A stretch of 64,000 bases of DNA from Acidobacteriota bacterium (GTDB lineage: Bacteria > Acidobacteriota > Blastocatellia > UBA7656), in NCBI GenBank assembly GCA_016201275.1, contig JACQDB010000107.1, positions 59,380 to 123,379 of the forward strand. Reading direction: 5' to 3'. This document shows positions 26,989-35,140 of this stretch, one piece after another. The position numbers and the translations under genes were made by a program. The notes under the pieces were generated by a model that was given only the letters and a program-made list of their open reading frames with translations, did not search any database and had not been told where the DNA came from. Each line of letters begins with the position of its first letter. The first letter of the stretch is position 1.

Positions 26989-28302
26989 ATGGGTACAGCT
27001 ATGATCAAACTTTTCGCTGCAATTTTTCGCGCATCGCAAAATTCCTTCGTAATCGGGTTCATGGTGCTGGCATTCATCACCTCGGCCTGCGCTCAGGGAT
27101 CGCAAAAAAATGTTGCAGTTGCCGACTCAGCAACCGCAACGTCAGCGCCAACCCTCAAGCATTACGACATCAAGGTAAAAGATTTGCCGCCGCCTGAAGT
27201 GCAGAAAGGGCCTGTCAATTTTTCTAAAATCATTCCGCAACCGGAAGGCGCTACGCTGACCGCCCCCGCCGGGTTTGTCGTCAGCGAATATGCTGTTGAT
27301 CTGAAAAGACCGCGCTGGATGCAGCTTGCGCCCAATGGCGATGTCTTCGTAGCGGAGTCGGAAACCGGACAAATCTCCATCCTGCGCGATGCCAATCACG
27401 ATGGCAAGGTGGATGAACGCTTCATCTTTGCCACAGGGCTTTCCAGACCCTTCGGCATGGCGTTCTGGAAAGATTATCTGTATGTCGGAGACACCGATGC
27501 TGTGGTGCGTTTCAAATATCAGGTCGGGCAAACTAAAGCCGAAGGCGCGCCCGAAAAAATCGCCGCGCTGCCGATGAATGGCTACCGCGAACACTGGACG
27601 CGCAATTTGATTTTCAGTCCGGACGGCAAAAAACTTTTTGTGACGGTTGGCTCCAAGACCAATGTTGACGCCGGTGAAGAACCTATGCGAGCGGCGATTT
27701 CAGAGTTCAATCCTGATGGCAGTGGGCAACGAATTTTCGCCAGCGGTTTGCGAAACCCGCTTGGATTGGCGTGGAATCCGACCACCAAGCAATTGTGGGT
27801 GGCCGTGCAGGAGCGCGATTTAATCGGCAATGATTTAGTCCCCGACTATGTGACTGCCGTAAAAGAAGGCGCGTTTTATGGCTGGCCTTATGCTTATGTG
27901 GGCGCGAACGAAGACCCGCGCCGCCAGGGCGAACAGCCCGAATTGGTGAAGAAAACCGTAGTGCCGGAGGTTTTAATTCAAGCTCATTCGGCGATTCTCG
28001 GCTTGGTCTTTTATCAGGGCAAGATGTTTCCAAAAGATTACCGGGGCGATGCTTTTGCCGCCTTGCACGGCTCGTGGAATCGCGATAAACGCACCGGCTA
28101 TAAAATCATTCGCATCCGTTTCAAAAACGGCAAGCCCGTCGGCGGCTATGATGATTTCGTCGTCGGCTGGATGCTCGGCGAAGACAATCCAAACGTCTGG
28201 GGCAGACCGGTCGGCTTGTTGGTTTTGAAAGACGGTTCGATGCTTGTCACCGATGATGGCGGCAATAAAATCTGGCGCATTTCGTATGCCAAACGGCGGT
28301 AA
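26989..28302 (+). CDS. Sorbosone/glucose dehydrogenase-like beta-propeller protein (GSDH family)
   Basis: 437 residues (433 from the second ATG at 27001). The N-terminus is a signal peptide ending FITSACAQG, possibly a lipoprotein signal with Cys as first mature residue, although the lipobox is poor. The mature domain has the PQQ-type GSDH signatures PRWMQLAPNGDVFVAE, GLSRPFGMAFWKDYLYVG, RNLIFSPDGKKLFVTVGS, SGLRNPLGLAWNPTT, GWPYAYVG and AFAALHGSWNRDKRTGYKI. It is probably a periplasmic oxidoreductase of sugars or sugar aldehydes, with PQQ needed if active. It precedes a TonB receptor gene. Confidence 0.88.
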   Translation: MGTAMIKLFAAIFRASQNSFVIGFMVLAFITSACAQGSQKNVAVADSATATSAPTLKHYDIKVKDLPPPEVQKGPVNFSKIIPQPEGATLTAPAGFVVSEYAVDLKRPRWMQLAPNGDVFVAESETGQISILRDANHDGKVDERFIFATGLSRPFGMAFWKDYLYVGDTDAVVRFKYQVGQTKAEGAPEKIAALPMNGYREHWTRNLIFSPDGKKLFVTVGSKTNVDAGEEPMRAAISEFNPDGSGQRIFASGLRNPLGLAWNPTTKQLWVAVQERDLIGNDLVPDYVTAVKEGAFYGWPYAYVGANEDPRRQGEQPELVKKTVVPEVLIQAHSAILGLVFYQGKMFPKDYRGDAFAALHGSWNRDKRTGYKIIRIRFKNGKPVGGYDDFVVGWMLGEDNPNVWGRPVGLLVLKDGSMLVTDDGGNKIWRISYAKRR

Positions 28303-28389
28303 GTCCACGCCACTTGATCTGGAGTTGGAGCAAAACCTCTGGCTTGAATTCGAAAATCAGCAGCCGCACCTTCATCCGAAGAATTTATG

Positions 28390-28489
28390 AGAGCGTGTCG
28401 CAGAATTTCAGAAACCGTCTATATGTTGTAGATGGTTAAGCCACCGCGCACAAGATATGGACAGAACATCCATTTCTGGGACACCCTCT
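28390..28489. repeat. MITE-like element, family C copy 1
   Basis: A 100-bp element with ends AGAGCGTGTCGCAGAA and the complement of AGAGGGTGTCCCAGAA (14 of 16 identical). The inner sequence includes TCTATATGTTGTAGATGGTTAA. The reverse-strand copy at 41451-41549 matches along its length. Confidence 0.8.
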
Positions 28490-28544
28490 AATTACCCAAA
28501 CGCTTGCTCTGGCGCTATGGTCAAAGACGATTTGCCGCAGTGGA

Positions 28545-28692
28545 GAGGGCGCGAGTTGAAGCCATCGCGCCATAAGTTGAAACCGTCGTGCATTAAGATG
28601 TCATAACGGAGCGGGGCAAAACGAGCCCTCTGAAGTGTCGGCTTGCTATGGTTGCTACGAAACTTTAGGCGACGGTTTCAACTCGCGCCCTC
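28545..28692. repeat. 148-bp inverted repeat upstream of the TonB receptor gene
   Basis: Left arm GAGGGCGCGAGTTGAAGCC (28545-28563) and right arm GGTTTCAACTCGCGCCCTC (28674-28692) match at 18 of 19 positions. A third similar GTTGAAACCGTCG lies inside. The right arm ends 46 bases before the receptor start codon. The remaining part of the gap 28303-28738 shows no gene. Confidence 0.75.
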
Positions 28693-28738
28693 AATTTTTT
28701 TGCAACAAGGCTCAAACAATTTCGCCCATATTTCAATC

Positions 28739-31072
28739 ATGATGAATCGAAAATCCCAACGCGTTTCAGCTTATACGGTCAGCAAGCTTGTTCACTTTTA
28801 CAGTTTGTTGCTCATCGCTTTTCTCTGCCTGCAAGCTACAGCTTTTGGGCAAACCCCAAAGCTGAAACTGGAAGGCCGCGTCAAAGATCAGAACGGCGCG
28901 GCGATTTCCGGCGCAAGCGTGGTCTTGACAGCGGAGGCAGTGAAGCGCAGCGCTTACGCGGACGAAGAAGGGCGTTTTGATTTTCCAGATTTGGAAATCA
29001 CAAGCGCCACAATTCGTGTGAGCGAGCCGGGCTTTGCGCCCTTTGAACGTCAAGTGAATCTGCAACTGTCTTCAACACTTGAGATTATTCTTGCACCGGC
29101 TTCGGTTGCTGAACAATTGACCATCACCGCCGAACGCACGCTCACGCGAGTCAGCGACACCGCCGCCAGCATCGCCGTTTTAGCGCACGAAGATTTATCC
29201 ACGACCGCTGCTTTGACGCTTGATGACGCGCTGCGTCAGGTGCCGGGTTTTTCGCTGTTTCGGCGTTCCGGCAGTCGCACGGCAAATCCTACTTCGCAAG
29301 GCGTCTCGCTCAGAGGCGTCGGCGCAAGCGGCGCAAGTCGCGCTGTCGTGTTGAATGACGGAGTGCCGCTCAACGACCCGTTCGGCGGCTGGGTGTATTG
29401 GGGCAGAACGCCGCGTCAATCGCTTGACCGCATCGAAGTGGTGCGCGGCGGTGCCTCGAACCTCTACGGTACGGACGCACTCGGCGGCGTGATTAATTTC
29501 ATCCCGCGAGAAAATCTTGATTCAGCTTTTGCGTTGGAAACTTCCTACGGCAATCAGCAGTCGCCGAACGCCTCTATGTTTGTGGGCGGACGTTTCGGAC
29601 AACTCGGCGCGCAACTTTCTGCCGAAGTTTTTCACACCGATGGTTACATCATCGTTGACAAAAATCAGCGTGGGCGCGTGGATACCCAAGCCGGTGTCGA
29701 GTATTCGACGCTTGATTTATTGCTCGAAAGATTTTTTGAAGAGCGCGGACGCGTCTTCATACGCGGCTCGGTGTTTGGCGAATCCCGCGGCAACGGCACG
29801 CCTCTGCAAACCAATCGCACGCACATACGGCAATTATCCACCGGCGCGGATTTCAAAGCGCCAGTTTTAGGCGCGCTGGTCATTCGTTTGTATATCGGTT
29901 CACAAGTCTTTGACCAATATTTTTCCGCCGTCGCCGCCGGACGCAACAGCGAATCCTTGACCCGCAGCCAACGCACCCCTGCACAACAATTCGGCTTCGC
30001 TTCGCAATGGTCGCGGGTTGCCGGTACACGGCAAACTCTGGTTGCCGGTTTCGATTTCCGCGAAGTGCGCGGTGCCAGCGATGAACTGGTGTTCAACAGC
30101 GGACGCGCTACGTCGGCAGTCGGCGCAGGCGGACGCGAGCGCACTTTCGGAATTTTTGGACAAGACCTCGTTCGCCTCACGCAAAAATTTTTCGCCACCA
30201 TCGGCGGACGCCTTGACCGCTGGCGCAATTACGATGCGCTGTCGGCAACCAAATCGTTTTCGACCAAGGCGACGACAGCAACGCTTTTCAAAGCGCGCAC
30301 GGAAACTGCTTTCAGTCCGCGTTTGTCTCTGCTGTACAAAGTAAATGAAAAGGTATCGTTGACGGCTTCCGCTTATCGCGCCTTTCGAGCGCCCACGCTC
30401 AACGAATTGTATCGCTCGTTTCGCGTCGGCAATGTAATCACTCAAGCCAACGATAAACTGCTTGCCGAACGCTTGACCGGCGCAGAAGGCGGCGCAAGCC
30501 TTACCGCTTTTCAACAACGGCTCTATGTGCGCGGCGCGTTTTTCTGGAGCGAAATCACCAGACCAGTTGCTAACGTAACCTTGAGCTTGACGCCCGATTT
30601 AATTACCCGCCAGCGCCGCAATCTCGGACGCACGCGCTCTAGCGGCGTCGAAATCGAAAGCCAGACGCGCTTGACCAACACCTTATCATTCAGCAGCGGT
30701 TACCTGTTTGCCGCTGCCACAGTGGTGGAATTTCCCGCCAACCGAAACCTCGAAGGCTTGTTGATTCCGCAAGTCGCCAGACACCAATTCACCTTTCAAA
30801 CACGTTATGCGAACCCTGCGATTCTGACTTTTGCTTTGCAAGGCCGTGCTATAGGCGCGCAGTTTGACGACGACCAGAATCAATTGAAACTCAATAAATT
30901 CTTTGTGCTGGATGCCTATGCCTCGCGCCGCCTGAACAGCCATTTTGAAGCCTTTGTTGCCATCGAAAATCTTTTCAACCAACGCTATGAAGTCGGGCGC
31001 ACCAATGTCACGACGATTGGCCCACCCTTGCTGGCGCGTGGCGGTTTCCGGGTACACTTTGGAGCCAAATAG
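28739..31072 (+). CDS. TonB-dependent outer-membrane receptor with N-terminal carboxypeptidase-regulatory-like domain
   Basis: About 777 residues from the ATG at 28739 (a second ATG follows immediately). The signal peptide covers LVHFYSLLLIAFLCLQATAFG. A carboxypeptidase-regulatory-like domain (KLEGRVKDQNGAAISGASVV to about residue 95) is common in Acidobacteria and Bacteroidetes. The plug domain has DDALRQVPGFSLFRRSG, TSQGVSLRGVGASGASRAVV and GASNLYGTDALGGVINF. The beta-barrel ends in FVAIENLFNQRYEVG. It would take up a ligand with TonB energy; the ligand is unknown. It follows the GSDH-like gene on the same strand after 436 bp of repeats, so it is probably separately transcribed. Confidence 0.9.
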   Translation: MMNRKSQRVSAYTVSKLVHFYSLLLIAFLCLQATAFGQTPKLKLEGRVKDQNGAAISGASVVLTAEAVKRSAYADEEGRFDFPDLEITSATIRVSEPGFAPFERQVNLQLSSTLEIILAPASVAEQLTITAERTLTRVSDTAASIAVLAHEDLSTTAALTLDDALRQVPGFSLFRRSGSRTANPTSQGVSLRGVGASGASRAVVLNDGVPLNDPFGGWVYWGRTPRQSLDRIEVVRGGASNLYGTDALGGVINFIPRENLDSAFALETSYGNQQSPNASMFVGGRFGQLGAQLSAEVFHTDGYIIVDKNQRGRVDTQAGVEYSTLDLLLERFFEERGRVFIRGSVFGESRGNGTPLQTNRTHIRQLSTGADFKAPVLGALVIRLYIGSQVFDQYFSAVAAGRNSESLTRSQRTPAQQFGFASQWSRVAGTRQTLVAGFDFREVRGASDELVFNSGRATSAVGAGGRERTFGIFGQDLVRLTQKFFATIGGRLDRWRNYDALSATKSFSTKATTATLFKARTETAFSPRLSLLYKVNEKVSLTASAYRAFRAPTLNELYRSFRVGNVITQANDKLLAERLTGAEGGASLTAFQQRLYVRGAFFWSEITRPVANVTLSLTPDLITRQRRNLGRTRSSGVEIESQTRLTNTLSFSSGYLFAAATVVEFPANRNLEGLLIPQVARHQFTFQTRYANPAILTFALQGRAIGAQFDDDQNQLKLNKFFVLDAYASRRLNSHFEAFVAIENLFNQRYEVGRTNVTTIGPPLLARGGFRVHFGAK

Positions 31073-31313
31073 AAACCGCCAGATTGACTCACCAAAAATC
31101 AGGCGTAGCTGGAGCCAAAAAGTTCATCTATGGCTATGCTTTTCTTGAATTTACCGGTTTGTGTGAAAGGCTTTTAAGATCGTCCAACACCGCTTCGGTT
31201 CTGCCTGCCCAAGTGCCTCTTGCAAGATTTCAACAGCTTTTGAGGAAAAGTGGAAAACTCTGTGGAAAAGTCCGTAAGTGCTGGTAAAGATTCAATGAGG
31301 GGTTTTTATTTTG

Positions 31314-31343
31314 TTGACAGGAAAGCGCTTTTCAGAGTATAAA
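31314..31343 (+). promoter_or_regulatory. Consensus sigma-70 promoter
   Basis: TTGACA at 31314-31319, an 18-base spacer and TATAAA at 31338-31343. This is the best housekeeping-type promoter I see in the window. Transcription would start about 31350, close to the first helix of the structured RNA. Confidence 0.8.
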
Positions 31344-31461
31344 GGTGATGCGCTGGATCCCTTGACATCCAGGATTATCATAGCCCCCACGACTGTTGAT
31401 AATCCTTAAATTCCGCGCATCACCTAAAACCATCCGTGCTGCGGCCCCACCCGTGGCACGG
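31343..31461 (+). ncRNA. Candidate structured RNA with three-way junction
   Basis: Four complementary segments fold into a compact structure. P1 is 31343-31353 with 31415-31425 (11 bp, AGGTGATGCGC). P2 is TGGAT/ATCCA, 31354-31358 with 31667 minus 300, that is 31367-31371 (eight-base loop). P3 is GGATTATCA/TGATAATCC, 31372-31380 with 31397-31405 (16-base loop TAGCCCCCACGACTGT). P4 is CCGTGC/GCACGG, 31434-31439 with 31456-31461. P1-P2-P3 form a tight three-way junction. It is not a tRNA (no T-loop) or 5S rRNA and matches no riboswitch consensus I can recall. It may be a leader of the gene at 31610 or a free small RNA. P1 begins at the -10 element, so its outermost pairs depend on the true start. 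Confidence 0.55.
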
Positions 31462-31609
31462 AGTCTTACCCCTTACAAGTCGAACATTATCATACTAATC
31501 AGTCGGTTGCAAGAGAAAACTTAAAGTAAAACTTTAGCTACTTTTCAAAATTTTTATGCCCGACCCCTTTAGGGTTTGTAAGGTAGCCCGCTTGTAAGGA
31601 GAGGTAGTC

Positions 31610-31867
31610 GTGCCACAAACGTTACAGAAGCGTGCTGCGGAATTGGAGATGCGCGTCAAGGAGACCGCCGAAACCGTAAAAAAAGTATTGCGGGAATACC
31701 GCGAGAGCGTCCGTGCGGCGGCACGGATTTCCAAAGGTACACCAAAATCGCGTGACCGCGCCCGACTGGCGAAAAAACAGTCGGATTTGGAGCGTGCCAA
31801 CGCCGAGTATATGCAGCTACAAAAAGAACTGGAAAGCCTGCGTTCACGCATACAGGCGAGAAAGTAA
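31610..31867 (+). CDS. 85-residue basic coiled-coil protein, function unknown
   Basis: GTG start with a strong AAGGAG eight bases upstream. The product is almost all helix, rich in Arg, Lys, Glu and Ala, with heptad-like spacing (ELEMRVKETAETVKKVLRE, then LERANAEYMQLQKELESL). There is no signal peptide, membrane helix or Cys, and I recognise no family. It lies about 260 bases downstream of a consensus promoter and the structured RNA, which may be its leader. A 22-bp hairpin at 31937-31995 could end the transcript. It may be a small nucleic-acid-binding or scaffold protein; this is guesswork. Confidence 0.7.
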   Translation: MPQTLQKRAAELEMRVKETAETVKKVLREYRESVRAAARISKGTPKSRDRARLAKKQSDLERANAEYMQLQKELESLRSRIQARK

Positions 31868-31936
31868 AACCCAGCGGCTTGGCGGACAGCAACGCTGCCG
31901 GCCTGAGACTTCCAGCGAGACGCAAAGCAATGATCG

Positions 31937-31995
31937 CCGCGTCACTTTATCCGGCAAGAACTTTACCAGTTGGCTTGCCGGATAAAATGACGCGG
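31937..31995. repeat. 22-bp stem hairpin downstream of the coiled-coil gene
   Basis: CCGCGTCACTTTATCCGGCAAG (bases 31937 onward) and its near-complete complement ending at 31995 pair with one mismatch around a 16-base loop. There is no T-run after it, so it is either a repeat or a weak terminator. The rest of the 31868-32263 gap shows nothing else clear. Confidence 0.6.
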
Positions 31996-32263
31996 ACGAT
32001 TTGCCGTTTTCTGAGGCCAGCACTTCGGGCTTATCTACCCTCAAACGTATTCACCTTGTCACCATAGGATGTCATAAAAGGGTTGCGGCTACGGTTTCAA
32101 ACTTGCGGTTGCTGACTCACGCTTGCTGAAGCTTGACCGCGCTTTTTTTGCCCTGCGCTACGGCTGTAGAAAAACTGATGGTACAATCGCTGGGAATGAT
32201 TTTGGCTTTGCATAAGCCGTTGACAAAATGATTATCGAAGGTTTGTTGGAAAAGGAGTAAGAC

Positions 32264-33040
32264 ATGGGCAGTGAAAAAGAAGGTCAGAAGAACTACGTCT
32301 ATCGCGTGCTGGATGATACGACCAGCTATGTGCAAGAACTGTTGAGCGACAACGAGGAGTTGCGTCAGATGTTCGAATCCATGAAAATTGAGAAGAACCA
32401 CCTCGAAGAGCAGTTGCTCCTGACCCAAAATGAGTTAAAGCGCAGCCGTGAAGAGACGGCTCGACTGGAACAGAAGTTGACGCAGATGGAAGGCGAACAC
32501 CGCCTCTCTTCGGGGCGCTATCAAGAGGTTGAGCAACAGAATGCCAACCTCGCCAATCTTTATGTTGCAAGTTATCGTCTGCACGCCACGCTCGATAGAA
32601 GCGAGGTGCTATCCGTCATTCAAGAAATTATTATCAATCTGATCGGCTCAGAAGAATTGGCTATCTTCGAGGTAGATGCCAGCGGCGCAGCGCTGCGTCT
32701 GGCGTCCTCATACGGTATTGATGAAGAACCGTATCGCAGTATTCCCTTCGGGCAAGGCATTATTGGCAAAGCGGCAGCCAGTGGCAAACCGTATCTGGCC
32801 GATCACGAACCGGATGAAGAAGAGCGCAACGCCGAGCCGAATCTCACCGCCTGTGTGCCGCTACGACTGGGCGAAGCAACCACCGGGGCGATTGCCGTAT
32901 TTCATCTGCTGCCGCAAAAACCCGGCCTCGAACCGCTCGATTACGAGTTGTTCGATCTGCTTGGCACGCACGCCGCCGCCGCTCTTTATTGCACCAAACT
33001 TCATGCGATACTGGGAGCCAGCCTGGACGCGCCGCAATGA
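32264..33040 (+). CDS. Coiled-coil and GAF domain signalling protein
   Basis: 258 residues. The N-terminal third (about 20-95) is a long coiled coil rich in Glu, Gln and Leu. A GAF domain follows (about 105-245): TLDRSEVLSVIQEIIINLIG, ELAIFEVDASGAALRLASSY, FGQGIIGKAAASGKPYLADH and CVPLRLGEATTGAIAVFHLL. There is no output domain, so it may relay a bound small-molecule or redox signal by protein contact. AAGGAG precedes the ATG. Neighbours are unrelated. The family is common in bacterial two-component and chemosensory circuits. Confidence 0.85.
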   Translation: MGSEKEGQKNYVYRVLDDTTSYVQELLSDNEELRQMFESMKIEKNHLEEQLLLTQNELKRSREETARLEQKLTQMEGEHRLSSGRYQEVEQQNANLANLYVASYRLHATLDRSEVLSVIQEIIINLIGSEELAIFEVDASGAALRLASSYGIDEEPYRSIPFGQGIIGKAAASGKPYLADHEPDEEERNAEPNLTACVPLRLGEATTGAIAVFHLLPQKPGLEPLDYELFDLLGTHAAAALYCTKLHAILGASLDAPQ

Positions 33041-33113
33041 GTTTCATGGCAGCAGCAACTCGTCGGCAAAAGCCTTCGCACGCCGACAACATTTGCAAAG
33101 AAGCACATCGCAA

Positions 33114-33180
33114 AGGGGCATTGAAACGCTTGCTTTAACCAGCAGATTTCAGCGGTCAGAACAAGCGTTTCAATGCCCCT
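33114..33180. repeat. Perfect 19-bp inverted repeat between convergent genes
   Basis: AGGGGCATTGAAACGCTTG (33114-33132) and its exact complement (33162-33180), 29-base loop. It sits between the convergent GAF gene (ends 33040) and the M49-like peptidase gene (ends 33208). It could end transcripts from both sides although T-runs are absent. Confidence 0.75.
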
Positions 33181-33207
33181 CGCAGTTGCTGCGCCATTGG
33201 TGAGGCG

Positions 33208-34938
33208 CTAATTTCGGCTACCGGCTTTCCCTACCAGCGTGAAGTTCGGCTCTATATCCACAGGCACGCTGCCCAGTTTATCGAGCGCCTTCTGCATCGC
33301 CGGTCGGATGACGCCGTATTTATCCAGCATCGCTTTGGCCTTTGCATACGAACCTTCCGCCTGTAGCGTCAAAATCTCGCTGGTCAATTTGCGAACCGCA
33401 TCTTTCACCTTGTCGAAATCAATACTGAAAGTGCCTTTGGCTGCGTCAATTTTGATCGCCCCTTCGTCGGTCAAATAGTTGAACTGGATGGCCTGCCCTT
33501 TGCCGTGAGCCTCCGTCAAACCGAAGCGCACCGAGCGAAAAGAACTGGCCAGATAAGTGATGTACATGGCGCGTTCCATCTGTTTGTCCATCACGCCTTT
33601 GTCTATCAAATACTGCAAAGCCCACAATCCGGTGATGTCGGCTTTGGCTTCTTCAATGGTGGAATAGAGTTCTTTGAGTGACAGACGAACCGTCGAAGCT
33701 TGACCATTGACGTTGATGTTGTGCGGCCCCAAGCCGTGCATCAATTCGTGCGCCAGAATATGCGTGAAGAAAGCCTCAAAGGAAATTTCGTTTTGCTGTG
33801 CCGGGTCACTGAGCAACTTCGATATGGGAACCAGCACCTGTTTGAATTTCGCTTCCTGCATATTTTTCAGCATCACGCGCTTCGAGCCTTTCTCTTTGAC
33901 GACGCGCTCATCGTTAGGCAGATTGAAAGCCGCAGTCTGCACACCGCGATTGCCGTCGCCTGCCGTAAAGACCACATCCACAACGCGAATCGGCGAGGCC
34001 GCGCCGAGTTTCGGATTGCGATATTTGGCCTCCATAGGCAAATGGTTTTCCAACTCCTGCAAGTAGCCGCTGAACTTGACGAGCTTTGCCGATTCGGCTT
34101 CATCGCGCAGCGTGACGAAGGCTTCATAAGCGGCTTTATAGCCGAACAATTCATCTTCGTAAGTTTCATAAGGGCCTATGGTGACATCAATCGGCGCGTC
34201 CAAATCCATCCACGCCACATCGCTGGCGTAATAATCATTCGATAGAAAAGCCTCGGCGCGTTTGGTTAAAAAATTCTTCAGCGTCGCATTCGAGGTCAGC
34301 ACTGCCGCTTCCTTCAACAGCTGGGCCGCTGGCTCCAGAAAGGTTTTGTACTCTTCATTGTACGGCACAAGTTTGAGTTGCTTATCAACGCCGCGCCGAA
34401 TGGTGTAAAAATAGCCTGTGGCTTTGGCTTGTTCCGCCGCCGGTAAAGTTTTTACCCAGGCTTCAAACTCCGCTTTGGTCATGTCGTCCGGGTAATAGCC
34501 CGCTTGCGGCGGCTTCTCTTTGGGTGCGCCGTCAATGAACGGTTCATTCTGATCGAGACGCGACCACGGGCCTGCGTTGATGTTGAAATAATGCAACCGC
34601 TCCTTGCCGATGGGCGAGGTATCGGCTTCGAGTTTTTTCTTCATCGCCACATTGCCGCTCCACACCTGACGCAAAAAAATCGCGTCCATCAATTTCGCGG
34701 CGGCGATAATTTTGTCGAGCGCTAGGCGGTCAGCTTTCGATAACTTCGACGCATCGGCAGTGATTTGCGTAGGCGCAAAGCGGCGAATCTTGGCAGCAAG
34801 CGAGGTTTCTTTATTCATCTTTGACACAGTCTTTTTGGCTTTAGCAGATTTTTGCGATTGCGGTTTTTGCGCCGCGACACCCAAAAGCGCCAGGTTGAAG
34901 GCCAGCGCCAGCGAACAAATTTTCATCATTGATTTCAT
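33208..34938 (-). CDS. Secreted dipeptidyl-peptidase III-like metallopeptidase (M49)
   Basis: 576 residues with a signal peptide (ICSLALAFNLALLGVAAQ). The zinc site is HELMHGLGPHN (about residue 397) with a downstream STIEEAKADITG supplying the third ligand Glu. Classical DPP III enzymes have HExxGH, with one extra residue; this protein has the shorter HExxH. Upstream motifs such as DRLALDKIIAAAKLMDAIFL, WSRLDQNEPFIDG and GPYETYEDELFGYKAAYEAF match bacterial M49 homologues. Expected activity is release of dipeptides from peptide N-termini, here outside the cytoplasm. There is no operon partner; a repeat follows its 3' end. Confidence 0.82.
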   Translation of the reverse strand: MKSMMKICSLALAFNLALLGVAAQKPQSQKSAKAKKTVSKMNKETSLAAKIRRFAPTQITADASKLSKADRLALDKIIAAAKLMDAIFLRQVWSGNVAMKKKLEADTSPIGKERLHYFNINAGPWSRLDQNEPFIDGAPKEKPPQAGYYPDDMTKAEFEAWVKTLPAAEQAKATGYFYTIRRGVDKQLKLVPYNEEYKTFLEPAAQLLKEAAVLTSNATLKNFLTKRAEAFLSNDYYASDVAWMDLDAPIDVTIGPYETYEDELFGYKAAYEAFVTLRDEAESAKLVKFSGYLQELENHLPMEAKYRNPKLGAASPIRVVDVVFTAGDGNRGVQTAAFNLPNDERVVKEKGSKRVMLKNMQEAKFKQVLVPISKLLSDPAQQNEISFEAFFTHILAHELMHGLGPHNINVNGQASTVRLSLKELYSTIEEAKADITGLWALQYLIDKGVMDKQMERAMYITYLASSFRSVRFGLTEAHGKGQAIQFNYLTDEGAIKIDAAKGTFSIDFDKVKDAVRKLTSEILTLQAEGSYAKAKAMLDKYGVIRPAMQKALDKLGSVPVDIEPNFTLVGKAGSRN

Positions 34939-35140
34939 CGTTGACCATCCTTGAAAATTAGTGCGGCAAGCTTACAGCCGTGAGCTTGCTACGGTCATTC
35001 AATTTAGTATTGACGGATTGCTGAACATTTGGCAAGGTTTCAGCCATACGGGTCATATTCTGAAAGCGCGCACAACACGAATCGTTAGCAGGGTCTATTC
35101 AAAAAACCCTTCGTTCAAGTGGAAAGGAATGCTTCAACTC

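Noticed and set aside
31344..31424. Possible tRNA
   Set aside because: The acceptor-like 11-bp stem is too long, and there is no T-loop TTCRA motif or anticodon arm in the right position.
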